A DNA stretch of 64,000 nt, taken from positions 3,691-67,690 of the forward strand of contig CAYOTM010000002.1 of the NCBI GenBank assembly GCA_964406935.1. Reading direction: 5' to 3'. The stretch comes from PWHG01 sp964406935 (GTDB taxonomy: Bacteria; Patescibacteriota; Patescibacteriia; Patescibacteriales; UBA12465). Positions 41,433 through 50,908 of the stretch are shown one piece after another. The position numbers were made by a program, and so were the translations under genes. The notes below the pieces were generated by a model, which was not told where the DNA came from, did no database searches, and saw nothing but the letters and a program-made list of their open reading frames with translations. The first letter of the stretch is position 1. Each line of letters begins with the position of its first letter.

Positions 41433-42791
41433 ATGGCTACTAATAAGAAACAGAAGATTTACTTTTCTGGTCTCCATTGTAAAAATTGCGAAATTTTAGT
41501 AACTAAAAAAATTAATGAACTAGCTGGCGTGAAAGTAAAAGAAATTAATCGTCAACAAGGCTGGTTAGAGGTTAATTATGAACAGACGGCCCCCAATATT
41601 AATAATTTAAATAATTTGTTTACAGTCGAAAAGTATCAATTTGCCACTCAAGCTTTCAAGACCAAAGCAATCACCACTAAAGACTGGCTATTTGTTGGGC
41701 TATCGCTGGTAATTATTATTGGGATATTTTTCAGTTTAAATCGTTTAGGAATCGATCAATTTTTTAATTTAAGTGATAGCTCTTCCCTGCTAACTTTTCT
41801 GGTATTTGGATTACTAGCTGGAATATCAACTTGCGCCGCTTTAGTCGGCGGAATTATCTTAGCTTTAAGCCGCCAATGGCAAGCTAAAACTGATCACCAA
41901 GTAAACTTTTTTAAAAAATTTCAACCCGTTTGGTTATTTAATTTAGGGCGCTTAATTGCCTTTGGGGTGGGTGGTTATTTTTTGGGTTGGCTAGGACAAA
42001 GTTTACAAATTTCTCTTGATATCACTGTTTGGTTCATTATCGCTGTCTCCCTGATTATGTTAATAATTGGTCTTAAAGGCTTAGGACTAAAATTACCAAG
42101 TAAAAAAATTCTCCCTGATAAATTTACTAAATTTATCACTCAAGAAAATAATTTCACTAAAGCTTGGTCGCCAGCGGTGATGGGGGCCTTAAGTTTCTTT
42201 GTGCCCTGTGGCTTTACCATTGCTGTTCAATCATTGGCCCTCCTGGCTCCTAGTCCACTCCAAGCTAGCTTAATGATGTTGTTTTTTGCCCTAGGAACCG
42301 CACCAGCCCTAGTAGCAATCGGTTTGTTCGGTCTAAAAATTTATTCCATCAGAGCTTCCCTGATTATCTCCTTTATTTTAATTTTCTTGGCTATTTATAA
42401 TATCAATTCCCAATTTAATATCTTAGGTTGGCCAAATTTGAATAATTTAACTGTCAGCCAAACTACTAATCAACAACTAGAAGAAGATGGCTGGGCACGA
42501 ATGGTTAATGGTAAACAAGTAATCAAAATGGAGGCTTATAGTTTTAAGTATGATCCCAGCTATTTCAAAGTAAGAGTGGGTGTGCCAGTAAGGTGGGAAA
42601 TTGCCGACCAAGGTACTAGTGGTTGCACTAATGCCGTTATTTCTCGCGATTTATTTACTGGTTCCATTCCTTTAACTCGCGGGCAAATAAGTGTTAAGGA
42701 ATTTACTCCCACTAAAGTGGGCCGTTATCCTTTCAGTTGCTGGATGGGCATGGTTTCGGGCACCATCGAAGTCGCTGATCCTAATAATTAA
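41433..42791 (+). CDS. HMA - TauE/SafE (DsbD-like) membrane - cupredoxin fusion protein
   Basis: A 452-residue three-part protein starting 1 bp after csoR. Residues 1-62: heavy-metal-associated domain with CxxC (GLHCKNCE). About 84-345: seven or so membrane helices of the sulfite exporter/urease-accessory/DsbD type, with GLLAGISTCAALVGGI and GALSFFVPCGFTIAVQ as paired Cys motifs. About 360-452: a cupredoxin-like beta domain with GCTNAV and FSCWMGM, which can supply Cys and Met copper ligands. Together with CsoR and CopA it probably moves or oxidises copper at the membrane. Domain calls are from motifs; function is inferred. Confidence 0.85.
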   Translation: MATNKKQKIYFSGLHCKNCEILVTKKINELAGVKVKEINRQQGWLEVNYEQTAPNINNLNNLFTVEKYQFATQAFKTKAITTKDWLFVGLSLVIIIGIFFSLNRLGIDQFFNLSDSSSLLTFLVFGLLAGISTCAALVGGIILALSRQWQAKTDHQVNFFKKFQPVWLFNLGRLIAFGVGGYFLGWLGQSLQISLDITVWFIIAVSLIMLIIGLKGLGLKLPSKKILPDKFTKFITQENNFTKAWSPAVMGALSFFVPCGFTIAVQSLALLAPSPLQASLMMLFFALGTAPALVAIGLFGLKIYSIRASLIISFILIFLAIYNINSQFNILGWPNLNNLTVSQTTNQQLEEDGWARMVNGKQVIKMEAYSFKYDPSYFKVRVGVPVRWEIADQGTSGCTNAVISRDLFTGSIPLTRGQISVKEFTPTKVGRYPFSCWMGMVSGTIEVADPNN

Positions 42792-42796
42792 ATAAT

Positions 42797-45011
42797 ATGA
42801 AAAATAATAATCTCAAAATTTTAGGCATGACCTGTGTTAGTTGTGCTAAAAACATTGAAAATCATTTAAAGAAAAATCCGAAGATAAAAGAAGCGCGGGT
42901 AGATTTTGTTAATAAAAGCTTAAGCTTAGAAACAAATGAAGAAATATCTTTAAAAGCGGTTGCTCAAGAAGTTAATGATTTAGGTTATCAGGCCATCTTA
43001 GATAATGATAATGAAAAGGGATTGACCGACGATTTAGCTCAGCAAGAACAGCAAGCAATTAAAACCGCTAAATTCAAAGTAGTCTTGGCCTTTGCCTTAA
43101 GTGTTCCTTTGATGGTGGCGATGGTTTTAATGTATTTAGATATTCACTTAATGTTTTTAAGTAATGATCCGGTTATCGCTGCTAAAATCCAAATGATGAT
43201 TGAAGCTGGTCTGTCTTTTATAGTTGTTTACATTCTTGGTTGGAGAACTCATGTTTCGGCATTTAAGTCACTGAAAAAATTATACGCCAATATGGACGTC
43301 TTGATTTCTTTGGGGGCTCAGGCAGCTTGGTTGTTTGGTTTAGCAGCTTTCTTTTGGAAAATTCCCGTCTTCTTTGAAATTGCCGCCTTTATTATTGCCT
43401 TTCAACTACTTGGTCGTTTCTTAGAAGAAAGAGCTAAGGGAAAAACTTCAGAAGCTTTAAGCAAACTCCTAAAATTAGAAGCGAAAACTGCTAGAATTAT
43501 TATTGATGGCCAAGAACAGGAAGTAGCGGTTAAAAATTTACGCTTAGGTGATCTTATGTTGGTAAAACCCGGTGAAAAAATTCCGACCGACGGGCAAGTG
43601 ATGGCTGGTCAATCAAGTGTTGATGAGTCAATGGCCACCGGCGAATCTTTACCAGTGGAAAAAACTGTCGACTCAACGGTTATCGGTTCGGCTATTAATC
43701 AGGCTGGAGTGCTTAAAATAAAAGTTACTAAATTAGGCCAAGACACTTTTTTAGCGCAAGTAGTTAAATTAGTTAAAGAAGCTCAAGGCTCCAGAATTCC
43801 TATTCAAGAGTTTGCTGATAAGGTAACCGCTTATTTTGTACCCATTATTTTATTAGTAGCTGCTCTCACTCTAATTATTTGGTTAATTATTGGCTCCTGG
43901 TTTACCGCCGTGGTCGCCGCGATTACCGTTTTAATTATTGCCTGTCCCTGCGCCTTAGGACTAGCCACTCCCACCGCCCTAACTGTTGGCATTGGTCGGG
44001 GGGCTAATCAAGGAATTTTATTTAGACGTGGTGAAGCGATTGAGTTAATGGGTAAAGTGAAAATTATTGTCCTCGATAAAACTGGCACACTCACTAAAGG
44101 TCAGCCAAAAGTAACTGCAATTGTGCCAAGCACTAATATTTCTCCTGAAGAATTAATCTCTCTAGCAGCCGCCGCGGAAGCTAACTCAGAACATCCCTTA
44201 GCTCAAGCGATTGTCAAGGAAGCAAAAAAACAACAGTTACCGATTAAAGAAAGCAGTGATTTTCAAGCAATTTTTGGTCAAGGTCTAAGAGCCACCATTG
44301 ATGGAAAAAAAATATTTATTGGTAGGCGTTTACTAATGACTAATAATAATATCAACTATCAACATTTAGAAGAACGGATTGTCTCTTTAGAAAATCAAGG
44401 GAAGACAGTTATTCTAGTAGCTACTCAAGAAAAAATCTTAGGCCTAATTGCGATGGCTGACACCCTAAAAGATGACAGTCGCCTAGCGATCAGCCAATTA
44501 AAAGAATTGGGTTACAAGCTAGTCATGCTAACTGGCGATAATCAACAAACTGCTTTAGCGATTGCTAAAGAAGTGGGAATTGATGAAGTAAGGGCCGAGG
44601 TTTTGCCTGAGCAAAAAGTCCAAGCAATTAAAGAATTACAAAAAAATGGAGCGGTTCAAGTAGCCATGGTGGGTGATGGTATTAATGATGCCCCGGCCCT
44701 AACTCAAGCAGACATCGGGATTGCGATTGGCACAGGAACTGATATCGCCATTGAAGCCGGTGAAATTACTCTAATTAGAGGGGAATTAACAGCGCTGGTT
44801 ACCACCATTAAACTTAGTAAAAAAACCTTCCAAGTAGTTAAGCAAAATTTATTCTGGGCTTATGCTTATAATCTAATTGCTGTTCCCTTAGCGGCTTTCG
44901 GAATCCTAGCAACTATNNNNNNNNNNTCCAATTATCGCTGCTGGAGCAATGGCTTTTAGTTCCTTCTCAGTGGTCGCCAACTCCCTACGTTTGAAAAAAA
45001 TAAAAATTTAA
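42797..45011 (+). CDS. copA: Copper-exporting P1B-type ATPase CopA (contains assembly gap)
   Basis: ATP-driven Cu(I) exporter. N-terminal HMA with GMTCVSC (Cys13, Cys16), transmembrane CPC at 383-385, TGES, phosphorylated Asp427 in DKTGT, SEHPLAQAI, and GDGINDAPAL. Ten N at 44917-44926 break the frame. Read through literally it ends falsely at 44959. Reading from 44928 in the other frame gives PIIAAGAMAFSSFSVVANSL and the true family C-terminus, stop at 45009-45011. So the gene is intact and the gap length is wrong (needs +2 modulo 3). It is 5 bp after the fusion protein. Confidence 0.95.
44917..44926. other. Assembly gap (10 N) inside copA
   Basis: Ten undetermined bases. The flanking copA frames differ, so the placeholder length is not the true length. 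Confidence 0.99.
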
Positions 45012-45025
45012 TAACTTAAATAAAA

Positions 45026-45061
45026 ATAAAAAACTCTTCCCATTTAGGAAGAGTTTTTTTA
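45026..45061. terminator. Bidirectional terminator after copA
   Basis: Stem AAAAACTCTTCC / GGAAGAGTTTTT with a 6-nt loop; A run on one side and T run on the other. It serves copA and the convergent acyl-CoA synthetase gene. Confidence 0.9.
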
Positions 45062-45083
45062 GTAAAAATAATTTTAAAAAATT

Positions 45084-47180
45084 TTACCGCAGAATGATTC
45101 GAGCATCAGCGATTTTCACTCCCTGATCTTGAGCAAAGACCATTAGTGGATTAATATCAATTTCTTTAATTTCCGGATGCTCACGCATAATTAATAAAAC
45201 TCTGAGTAAACAATCAACAATTTTTTCTTGATCAGCCAATGGTCGCCCCCGATAAGCCTGGAGAATTTTACTAGATTTTAAGTGAGTTAACATTTTAGAA
45301 GCAGCTGCCCTGGATAAGGGATCAACTCCAAAAACACGATCAGCTAGAATTTCTACATAAATTCCTCCCAAGCCAATCATCACTGCCGGCCCTAAAGCGG
45401 GATCACGCACCGCCCCGATAATTAATTCGGTTAGCTGACCAGTAATCATTTCACTAATTAACACCCCGGAAATATCCGCCTCTGGTTTATTTTTTTTAAC
45501 CTGCTTAATTAACTTTTTATAAGCTAAGGGAATATCTTTTTTAGCCACTGACAAAATAACTCCACCAACTTCAGTTTTATGCAAAATATCGGGTGAAACT
45601 ATTTTTAGGGCAACTTTGTCTTTAAAATTACTAGCGGCTAACTTGGCAGCCGATAAATTATTCACAAAACGATATCTTAAAACTGGTAAATTATAGGCGG
45701 CTAAAACCTTGAGGGCTTCAGTTTCCAGAAGATGTGAGTCGCCACGACCAATTACTTGTTTAATAATCGAATTAACTGGCGTATTTCTGACATCGGAAAA
45801 ATTAGGAATTTGTAAACTAGGAAAAGATTGATGATTTGACCACTGATGTAGGGCAGTTAGGGCTTTAACCGCCGGCTCAGGAAAATCAAATACCGCAATT
45901 CCCTGCTGACGTAAATAATCGCGAAATTTAGCTACTAACTCCTCCCCCATTAAAACAGCTACTACAGTTTTCTTAGTTTCCTTCTTAAAACTAAGAATAG
46001 CTTGAGCACTTAATTTAATATCAGACATTGACTGCGGGCTAAGAATTACTAACACTGAATCAGTGTGTTTATCCTTGGCTAAAATATTTAGAGTTAAACG
46101 GTAGCGCTCGGCCGGAGCATCGCCTAAAATATCAATGGGATTACCTAAACTAGCATTAGCCGGTAAACTATTAGCTAGTAAGGATGAAGTATTAAGAGAA
46201 AAGGAAGCTAAATTTAAGTGATTTACGCTCGCCATATCCGCCGCTAATACGCCCGGGCCGCCGGCATTAGTCACAATCGCTAATTTATTAACGCTTAGAT
46301 CTAAATTGTTATTTAAGACTTGTAAGTAATCAAGTAGTTCATTAATATTTTCCGCTCGAATGATTTGTCCTTGGCGAAATAGGGCTTGATAAATTTCATC
46401 ATTACCAGCTAAAGCACCAGTATGAGAAGCGCTAGCCCCGGCACCGATCTGGGTCCGCCCACCTTTTAAAATCACCACTGGTTTACCTGCCTTAGCTAAC
46501 CGCTGACAAGCTTCCAAAAATTTCTTCGGTCGAGCTAGTTGCTCAACATATAAAGCAATGATTTTGGTAAACTTATCAGTCACTAAATAATTTAATAGGT
46601 CTGCTTCATCAATGACTGCTTTATTGCCCACGCTAATAAATTTAGAAAAACCTAAGTTGAGTGATTTAGCGGCATCAATAAAGGCCGTACACAAGGCCCC
46701 ACTTTGAGAAATAAAAGCAATTTGGCCGGCCTGAGCATCAGTAGCTGAAAAAGAAGCATTTAGTTTAATGACAGGATTAAGCACGCCTAAACAATTTGGA
46801 CCAAGTAAATTAATTTTATAGAGCTTAGCAATCTTGGTAATTTCTTCCTCCAAGGTTAAATTACCCACCTCTTTAAAACCAGCCGAAATAACAATCGCCG
46901 CTGGAATTTTTAGGCTTCCGCCCTGCCCTAAAACACTAGGCACAATTTTAGCTGGTACGGCAACGATCATTAAATCAACTGATTCTTTAATATCAGCTAA
47001 GCTAGCATAACACTTAAGATTAAGTAATTTGTTATATTTCGGATTTACTGGAAAAATTTTCCCAGCAAAACCACTAGTAATTAAATTTTTTAATAAATCG
47101 TGCCCGACGCTTCCCTCTCTACCTGAAGCGCCAATCAGAGCAATGCTTCTAGGATTAAAAACTTTATTTAAATTTAACAT
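45084..47180 (-). CDS. ADP-forming acyl-CoA (acetyl-CoA) synthetase, fused alpha-beta
   Basis: A 698-residue single-chain enzyme that makes ATP from ADP, phosphate and acetyl-CoA, giving acetate. The N-terminal CoA-binding domain (FNPRSIALIGASGREGSVG), the CoA-ligase domains (GPNCLGVLNP, FISQSGALCTA) and the phosphorylated His253 (ASHTGALAG) come first. The C-terminal ATP-grasp part (about 470-698) has ALKIVSPDILHKTEVGGV and EIDINPLMV. Common in Patescibacteria and archaea as the energy-yielding end of fermentation. Monocistronic, ended by the bidirectional terminator. Confidence 0.94.
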   Translation of the reverse strand: MLNLNKVFNPRSIALIGASGREGSVGHDLLKNLITSGFAGKIFPVNPKYNKLLNLKCYASLADIKESVDLMIVAVPAKIVPSVLGQGGSLKIPAAIVISAGFKEVGNLTLEEEITKIAKLYKINLLGPNCLGVLNPVIKLNASFSATDAQAGQIAFISQSGALCTAFIDAAKSLNLGFSKFISVGNKAVIDEADLLNYLVTDKFTKIIALYVEQLARPKKFLEACQRLAKAGKPVVILKGGRTQIGAGASASHTGALAGNDEIYQALFRQGQIIRAENINELLDYLQVLNNNLDLSVNKLAIVTNAGGPGVLAADMASVNHLNLASFSLNTSSLLANSLPANASLGNPIDILGDAPAERYRLTLNILAKDKHTDSVLVILSPQSMSDIKLSAQAILSFKKETKKTVVAVLMGEELVAKFRDYLRQQGIAVFDFPEPAVKALTALHQWSNHQSFPSLQIPNFSDVRNTPVNSIIKQVIGRGDSHLLETEALKVLAAYNLPVLRYRFVNNLSAAKLAASNFKDKVALKIVSPDILHKTEVGGVILSVAKKDIPLAYKKLIKQVKKNKPEADISGVLISEMITGQLTELIIGAVRDPALGPAVMIGLGGIYVEILADRVFGVDPLSRAAASKMLTHLKSSKILQAYRGRPLADQEKIVDCLLRVLLIMREHPEIKEIDINPLMVFAQDQGVKIADARIILR

Positions 47181-47243
47181 AATATTTAATAATTATTACA
47201 ATCAAAATTCATCTTTTTCTTGCTTTATAAAAAATAATTAAAG

Positions 47244-47294
47244 AAAAAACCCAAACTAGCTTAACTTCTGATAATAATTAAACTGTGGGTTTAA
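47244..47294 (-). terminator. Terminator after the small acidic protein gene
   Basis: Minus strand outer stem AAACCC / GGGTTT and inner stem GTTTAA / TTAAGC around a large loop, ending in six T. Confidence 0.6.
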
Positions 47295-47323
47295 AAAAAT
47301 CTCCAATAAATTACCCCTGGAAA

Positions 47324-47584
47324 TTACAGCTTAATTTCTAAATCATCTGGCTCTAGGGGGGTTGAACTGCTGCCTGTCTCCATCTCCTCTGACTCAGGAA
47401 AATTAATTTCTGACTCCGATGATAATTGATCACCCCGAGGATAATCATTATTAGTCGAGTCTCCTGGATTATTATTAACAACTATTTCTGGATGATTAAT
47501 TTCAGTATCTACTTCTATCGGTTGACCTAAATCGCTAGCTGACTCAGCGGCCGGAAAAATTTTTTGCCAAAATTTACTAAACAT
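47324..47584 (-). CDS. Small acidic, probably disordered protein
   Basis: An 86-residue protein, hydrophilic and rich in Asp, Glu, Ser, Asn and Pro (e.g. SEINFPESEEMETGSSS, PLEPDDLEIKL). Only the first 12 residues (MFSKFWQKIFPA) are amphipathic and could bind a membrane or partner. No family recognised. It has its own promoter and terminator, which supports it as a real gene. Confidence 0.6.
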   Translation of the reverse strand: MFSKFWQKIFPAAESASDLGQPIEVDTEINHPEIVVNNNPGDSTNNDYPRGDQLSSESEINFPESEEMETGSSSTPLEPDDLEIKL

Positions 47585-47607
47585 ATATTTTTTATTATTG
47601 TACTTTT

Positions 47608-47616
47608 ATTATACCA
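47608..47616 (-). promoter_or_regulatory. Promoter of the small acidic protein gene
   Basis: Minus strand TATAAT (47608-47613) preceded by TGG, an extended -10, 24 nt before the start. Confidence 0.55.
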
Positions 47617-47684
47617 TTTATTTGACCAGAAACAAAAAATTATAATTATTTATCTTGTTGTTAAAAATAAGGTGAACAAAAATA

Positions 47685-48929
47685 TTACTCAGTCCGAAGA
47701 GCTTCCACGGGATCAAGCTTAGCTGCTTTTTGCGCTGGCCTTAAACCAAATAATAGGCCACAAATTAGAGCAAAAATAAAAGCCACTAAAATTCCATTAA
47801 GCGGCCAAATAAAAGTTAAGCTGATATTTAAGGCCGAGGAAGCCACCCAAATTAAAATTCTAGAAATAATCAACCCTAAACCAACTCCCATTAGCCAACC
47901 CCAAAAAGTAATCAGCATCGCTTCAATTAAAAACTGACTAACGACATCAAAAGAATTAGCGCCCATCGCTTTACGTAAACCAATTTCGGGAGTCCGTTCA
48001 GTGACAGTGACATACATAATATTCATAATCCCCACTCCACCAACTAATAAAGAAATAAGAACAATAGCTAATAAAAGTAGGGTGACTGTTCCGGTGACCA
48101 TGTTAACAATTTCTAAAGCCTCTTCCATGGTGGAAACCCGAAAATCATCACGACTAGGATCACTGATATCATGGCGCTCTCTAAGAAGTAAACTAACTTC
48201 TTCGGCAGTTTCCTCTGCTCGATCAATATCATTAAGTTGGTGAACAAAAGAAATTACATGATCAACTCCTAAAATTCTTTTTTGTAAAGTTTGCACCGGA
48301 ATATACAAGGAATCATCAAAATCAATAAAACCAGCCGCGCTACCTCTCTCCTCTAAAACTCCGATTACTCGAAATTTTCCATTACCAACAGAGATTTGTT
48401 GACCAACCGCTTCTTGATCACCAAATAAATTTTCTTTCAACTTGCTCCCTAAAACCGCTACTTGAGCTTGAACATTATCCTCTTCCTGATCAAAAAAACG
48501 GCCAGCAGTGGTTTGGCTTTTTTGGTCAATTATCGCATAATTAGCACTTACTCCAAAGAGTAAAACACTTTTTCCTTGGTTAGCATAGCTAACCCGTTGT
48601 TGGCCAATTAACATGGCATAGCTACGTTTAATATTAGCCAAACGGTCAATCGCCTCCATGTCTGATAATTTTAAAGTAGTTACTTCCCCAACAGCAAACT
48701 CACTTTTAGCAGTGGGTACCCGGATTTCCGTTTGAATAATATCTGTACCATAAGATTCAACTTCATTTAAAATTAATTTTTGCAGAGCATCGCCAGCAGC
48801 AAAAACAACAACAATAGCTGTTGTTCCAATAATCACTCCTAAAACTGTTAAGCTAGTACGCAAAATATTTAAACGCAGGGAGCGCCAAGCTAGTTGGAAG
48901 GCAATTTTTAGACGAATAAAATTATTCAT
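47685..48929 (-). CDS. MacB-type ABC transporter permease (second copy)
   Basis: Start chosen at 48929 (414 residues, MNNFIRLKIA), which overlaps the upstream stop as ATGAATAA and suggests coupled translation. N-terminal membrane helix (about 20-45), a periplasmic MacB_PCD domain (about 50-270), then three FtsX-type membrane helices (about 285-395) with GIMNIMYVTVTERTPEIGLR and a RPAQKAAKLDPVEALR end. Works with the ATPase and adaptor genes upstream to export peptides, drugs or lipids. Confidence 0.92.
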   Translation of the reverse strand: MNNFIRLKIAFQLAWRSLRLNILRTSLTVLGVIIGTTAIVVVFAAGDALQKLILNEVESYGTDIIQTEIRVPTAKSEFAVGEVTTLKLSDMEAIDRLANIKRSYAMLIGQQRVSYANQGKSVLLFGVSANYAIIDQKSQTTAGRFFDQEEDNVQAQVAVLGSKLKENLFGDQEAVGQQISVGNGKFRVIGVLEERGSAAGFIDFDDSLYIPVQTLQKRILGVDHVISFVHQLNDIDRAEETAEEVSLLLRERHDISDPSRDDFRVSTMEEALEIVNMVTGTVTLLLLAIVLISLLVGGVGIMNIMYVTVTERTPEIGLRKAMGANSFDVVSQFLIEAMLITFWGWLMGVGLGLIISRILIWVASSALNISLTFIWPLNGILVAFIFALICGLLFGLRPAQKAAKLDPVEALRTE

Positions 48930-50172
48930 AACGTAAAGCTTCAATCGGACTCAAGCGGCTAGCCTGCCGAGCCGGATAAAGACCAAATACTAAACCAATA
49001 ATTGCCGATAAGGAAACTGCTAAGGCAATTGCCGACCAAGAAATCACAAAGGCCCACTGATAATCTAAAGCCGCGGCTACCACATAAATTAAATAAGAAA
49101 TACCAATTCCACTAATTAAACCAATTAAACCACCAACTAAAGTTAGGCCGACGGCTTCTAGTAAAAACTGACGCATGATTTGCCAATTATTAGCCCCGAT
49201 GGCTTTTCGTAAACCAATTTCGCGAGTCCGTTCAGTAACACTAACTAACATAATATTCATAATTCCAATCCCTCCCACTAATAATGACAAGGCCGCCATG
49301 GCCGCTAGAAAATAACGTAAAGCATCAGTGACAGTAGTCACTAAACTAATCGCATCTCGAAAACTACGAACCGAAAAATCATCATCCTCGGGATTAGTAA
49401 TTCCATGTTGCTCCCGCAAAGTTTGTTTAACTTCTTCCATGGTTTGTTCAATATTATCTACACCAGCCACTCGCAAACGAATCACGCTTAAATGTTGAAC
49501 CCCAGCCAAAGATCTTTGAACAAATTGCAAAGGAGCTAAAATTTGATCATCAAAATTAGAAAAACCAACCTGACCGCGTTTTTTTAAAACCCCAATAACT
49601 TCTAAAGTTTGATTTTTTACCCGAATTTTTTGACCAATCGGATTAGATTGACCAAACAGTTCAACCGCTACCGTATCACCAAGAACAGCGACCTTAGCTA
49701 AATTATTATCTTCTTCGGCGGTAAAAAATCGACCCACCGCTAACTCTCCGCCCTCGACTTCTAAATAATTAGCCGTTACTCCATTAATAGTTGTGTCAAA
49801 TACTGTTTGCCGCCAACTAACGCTTAGGTCTAATTCATAATAAGCAGACACCGCTTGCGCGTTAGTCACATTTTTTTTAAGGGCCAGAGCCTCAAGATCT
49901 TTTAGGGTTAGAGTGGTAACTGTTACTCCAAAAGCGGAAGCCGGCGGACCAGACTCGTCAGACTTACCCGGTAAAACAGCAATTAATTCACTATTACCTA
50001 AACCCTCTAGTTGATTTAAAATTAAGGACTGAGCGCCCGCCCCCACTGCCATAATAATCACCACTGCAGCAACCCCGATAATGATACCAAGCATAGTTAA
50101 AAAACTGCGGGTTTTATTACTTAATAAAGCCCGCCAAACAATAGAAATAATTTGTCTAAAATTTTCTAACAT
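48922..50172 (-). CDS. MacB-type ABC transporter permease (first copy)
   Basis: Start chosen at 50172 (416 residues, MLENFRQIISIVWRALLSN), 4 bp after the ATPase stop; the earlier Met would overlap that gene. Same plan as the next gene: N-terminal helix with MLGIIIGVAAVVIIMAVG, periplasmic domain, three C-terminal helices with GIMNIMLVSVTERTREIGLR, and YPARQASRLSPIEALR. The two permeases are clearly paralogous and probably form a heterodimer. Confidence 0.93.
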   Translation of the reverse strand: MLENFRQIISIVWRALLSNKTRSFLTMLGIIIGVAAVVIIMAVGAGAQSLILNQLEGLGNSELIAVLPGKSDESGPPASAFGVTVTTLTLKDLEALALKKNVTNAQAVSAYYELDLSVSWRQTVFDTTINGVTANYLEVEGGELAVGRFFTAEEDNNLAKVAVLGDTVAVELFGQSNPIGQKIRVKNQTLEVIGVLKKRGQVGFSNFDDQILAPLQFVQRSLAGVQHLSVIRLRVAGVDNIEQTMEEVKQTLREQHGITNPEDDDFSVRSFRDAISLVTTVTDALRYFLAAMAALSLLVGGIGIMNIMLVSVTERTREIGLRKAIGANNWQIMRQFLLEAVGLTLVGGLIGLISGIGISYLIYVVAAALDYQWAFVISWSAIALAVSLSAIIGLVFGLYPARQASRLSPIEALRYE

Positions 50173-50176
50173 AAAT

Positions 50177-50899
50177 TTATTTAAGAAGCTCCTGACTCTT
50201 AGCAAAGCGTCGATTTTTTACCATATCATCATCAACTATTTGACCATCATAAATTTTAATAATTCGTTTAGCATGCTCAGCCGTAAAAGTTTCATGAGTC
50301 ACTAAAATAATCGTATTTCCCTGTTCATTTAAAGTTTGCAAAATATTCATCACTTGAGTACCTGATTTAGAATCTAAATTACCTGTCGGCTCATCAGCAA
50401 AAATAATATCTGGCTGATTCACTAAAGCTCGAGCGATCGCTACCCGTTGTTTTTCTCCTCCCGATATTTGATTAGTAAAATAATTTAAACGATGACCCAA
50501 GCCGACACTTTCTAAAACCTTTTTGGCTCGACTCTCCATATTTTTTTTATCAATTGAATAAAGAAGAGGGAGTTTAACGTTATCAATCACACTAGTCCGG
50601 GCCAAGAGGTTGAAAGCCTGAAAAACAAAACCAATTTTTTGATTTCTTAGGGCAGCTAAATTATCATCATCCAACTGGCTAACATCTTGATCGTTAAATA
50701 AATAACGACCATTGCTAGGACGTTCAAGCAAGCCCAAGATATGCATTAAAGTTGACTTACCAGAGCCTGAAGGACCCATAATCGCCACAAATTCACCAGC
50801 TTCAACTGTAATATTAATATCACGCAAAACTTCAGTGATAAGATCGGCGCTCTGATAACGCTTATAAAGATTTTCTAATTTAATTAAAGTTTTCGCCAT
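50177..50899 (-). CDS. ABC transporter ATP-binding protein (MacB/LolD type)
   Basis: A 240-residue ATPase. Walker A GPSGSGKST, Q-loop FVFQAFNLL, signature ISGGEKQRVAIARAL, Walker B IIFADEPTGNLD, and H-loop VTHE. It powers the two permeases encoded downstream and follows the adaptor gene by 9 bp. Confidence 0.96.
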   Translation of the reverse strand: MAKTLIKLENLYKRYQSADLITEVLRDINITVEAGEFVAIMGPSGSGKSTLMHILGLLERPSNGRYLFNDQDVSQLDDDNLAALRNQKIGFVFQAFNLLARTSVIDNVKLPLLYSIDKKNMESRAKKVLESVGLGHRLNYFTNQISGGEKQRVAIARALVNQPDIIFADEPTGNLDSKSGTQVMNILQTLNEQGNTIILVTHETFTAEHAKRIIKIYDGQIVDDDMVKNRRFAKSQELLK

Positions 50900-50908
50900 A
50901 CTAAAAAA

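Noticed and set aside
44927..44959. C-terminal tail SNYRCWSNGF of CopA.
   Set aside because: Product of the wrong frame after the N gap; the other frame gives the conserved family ending.
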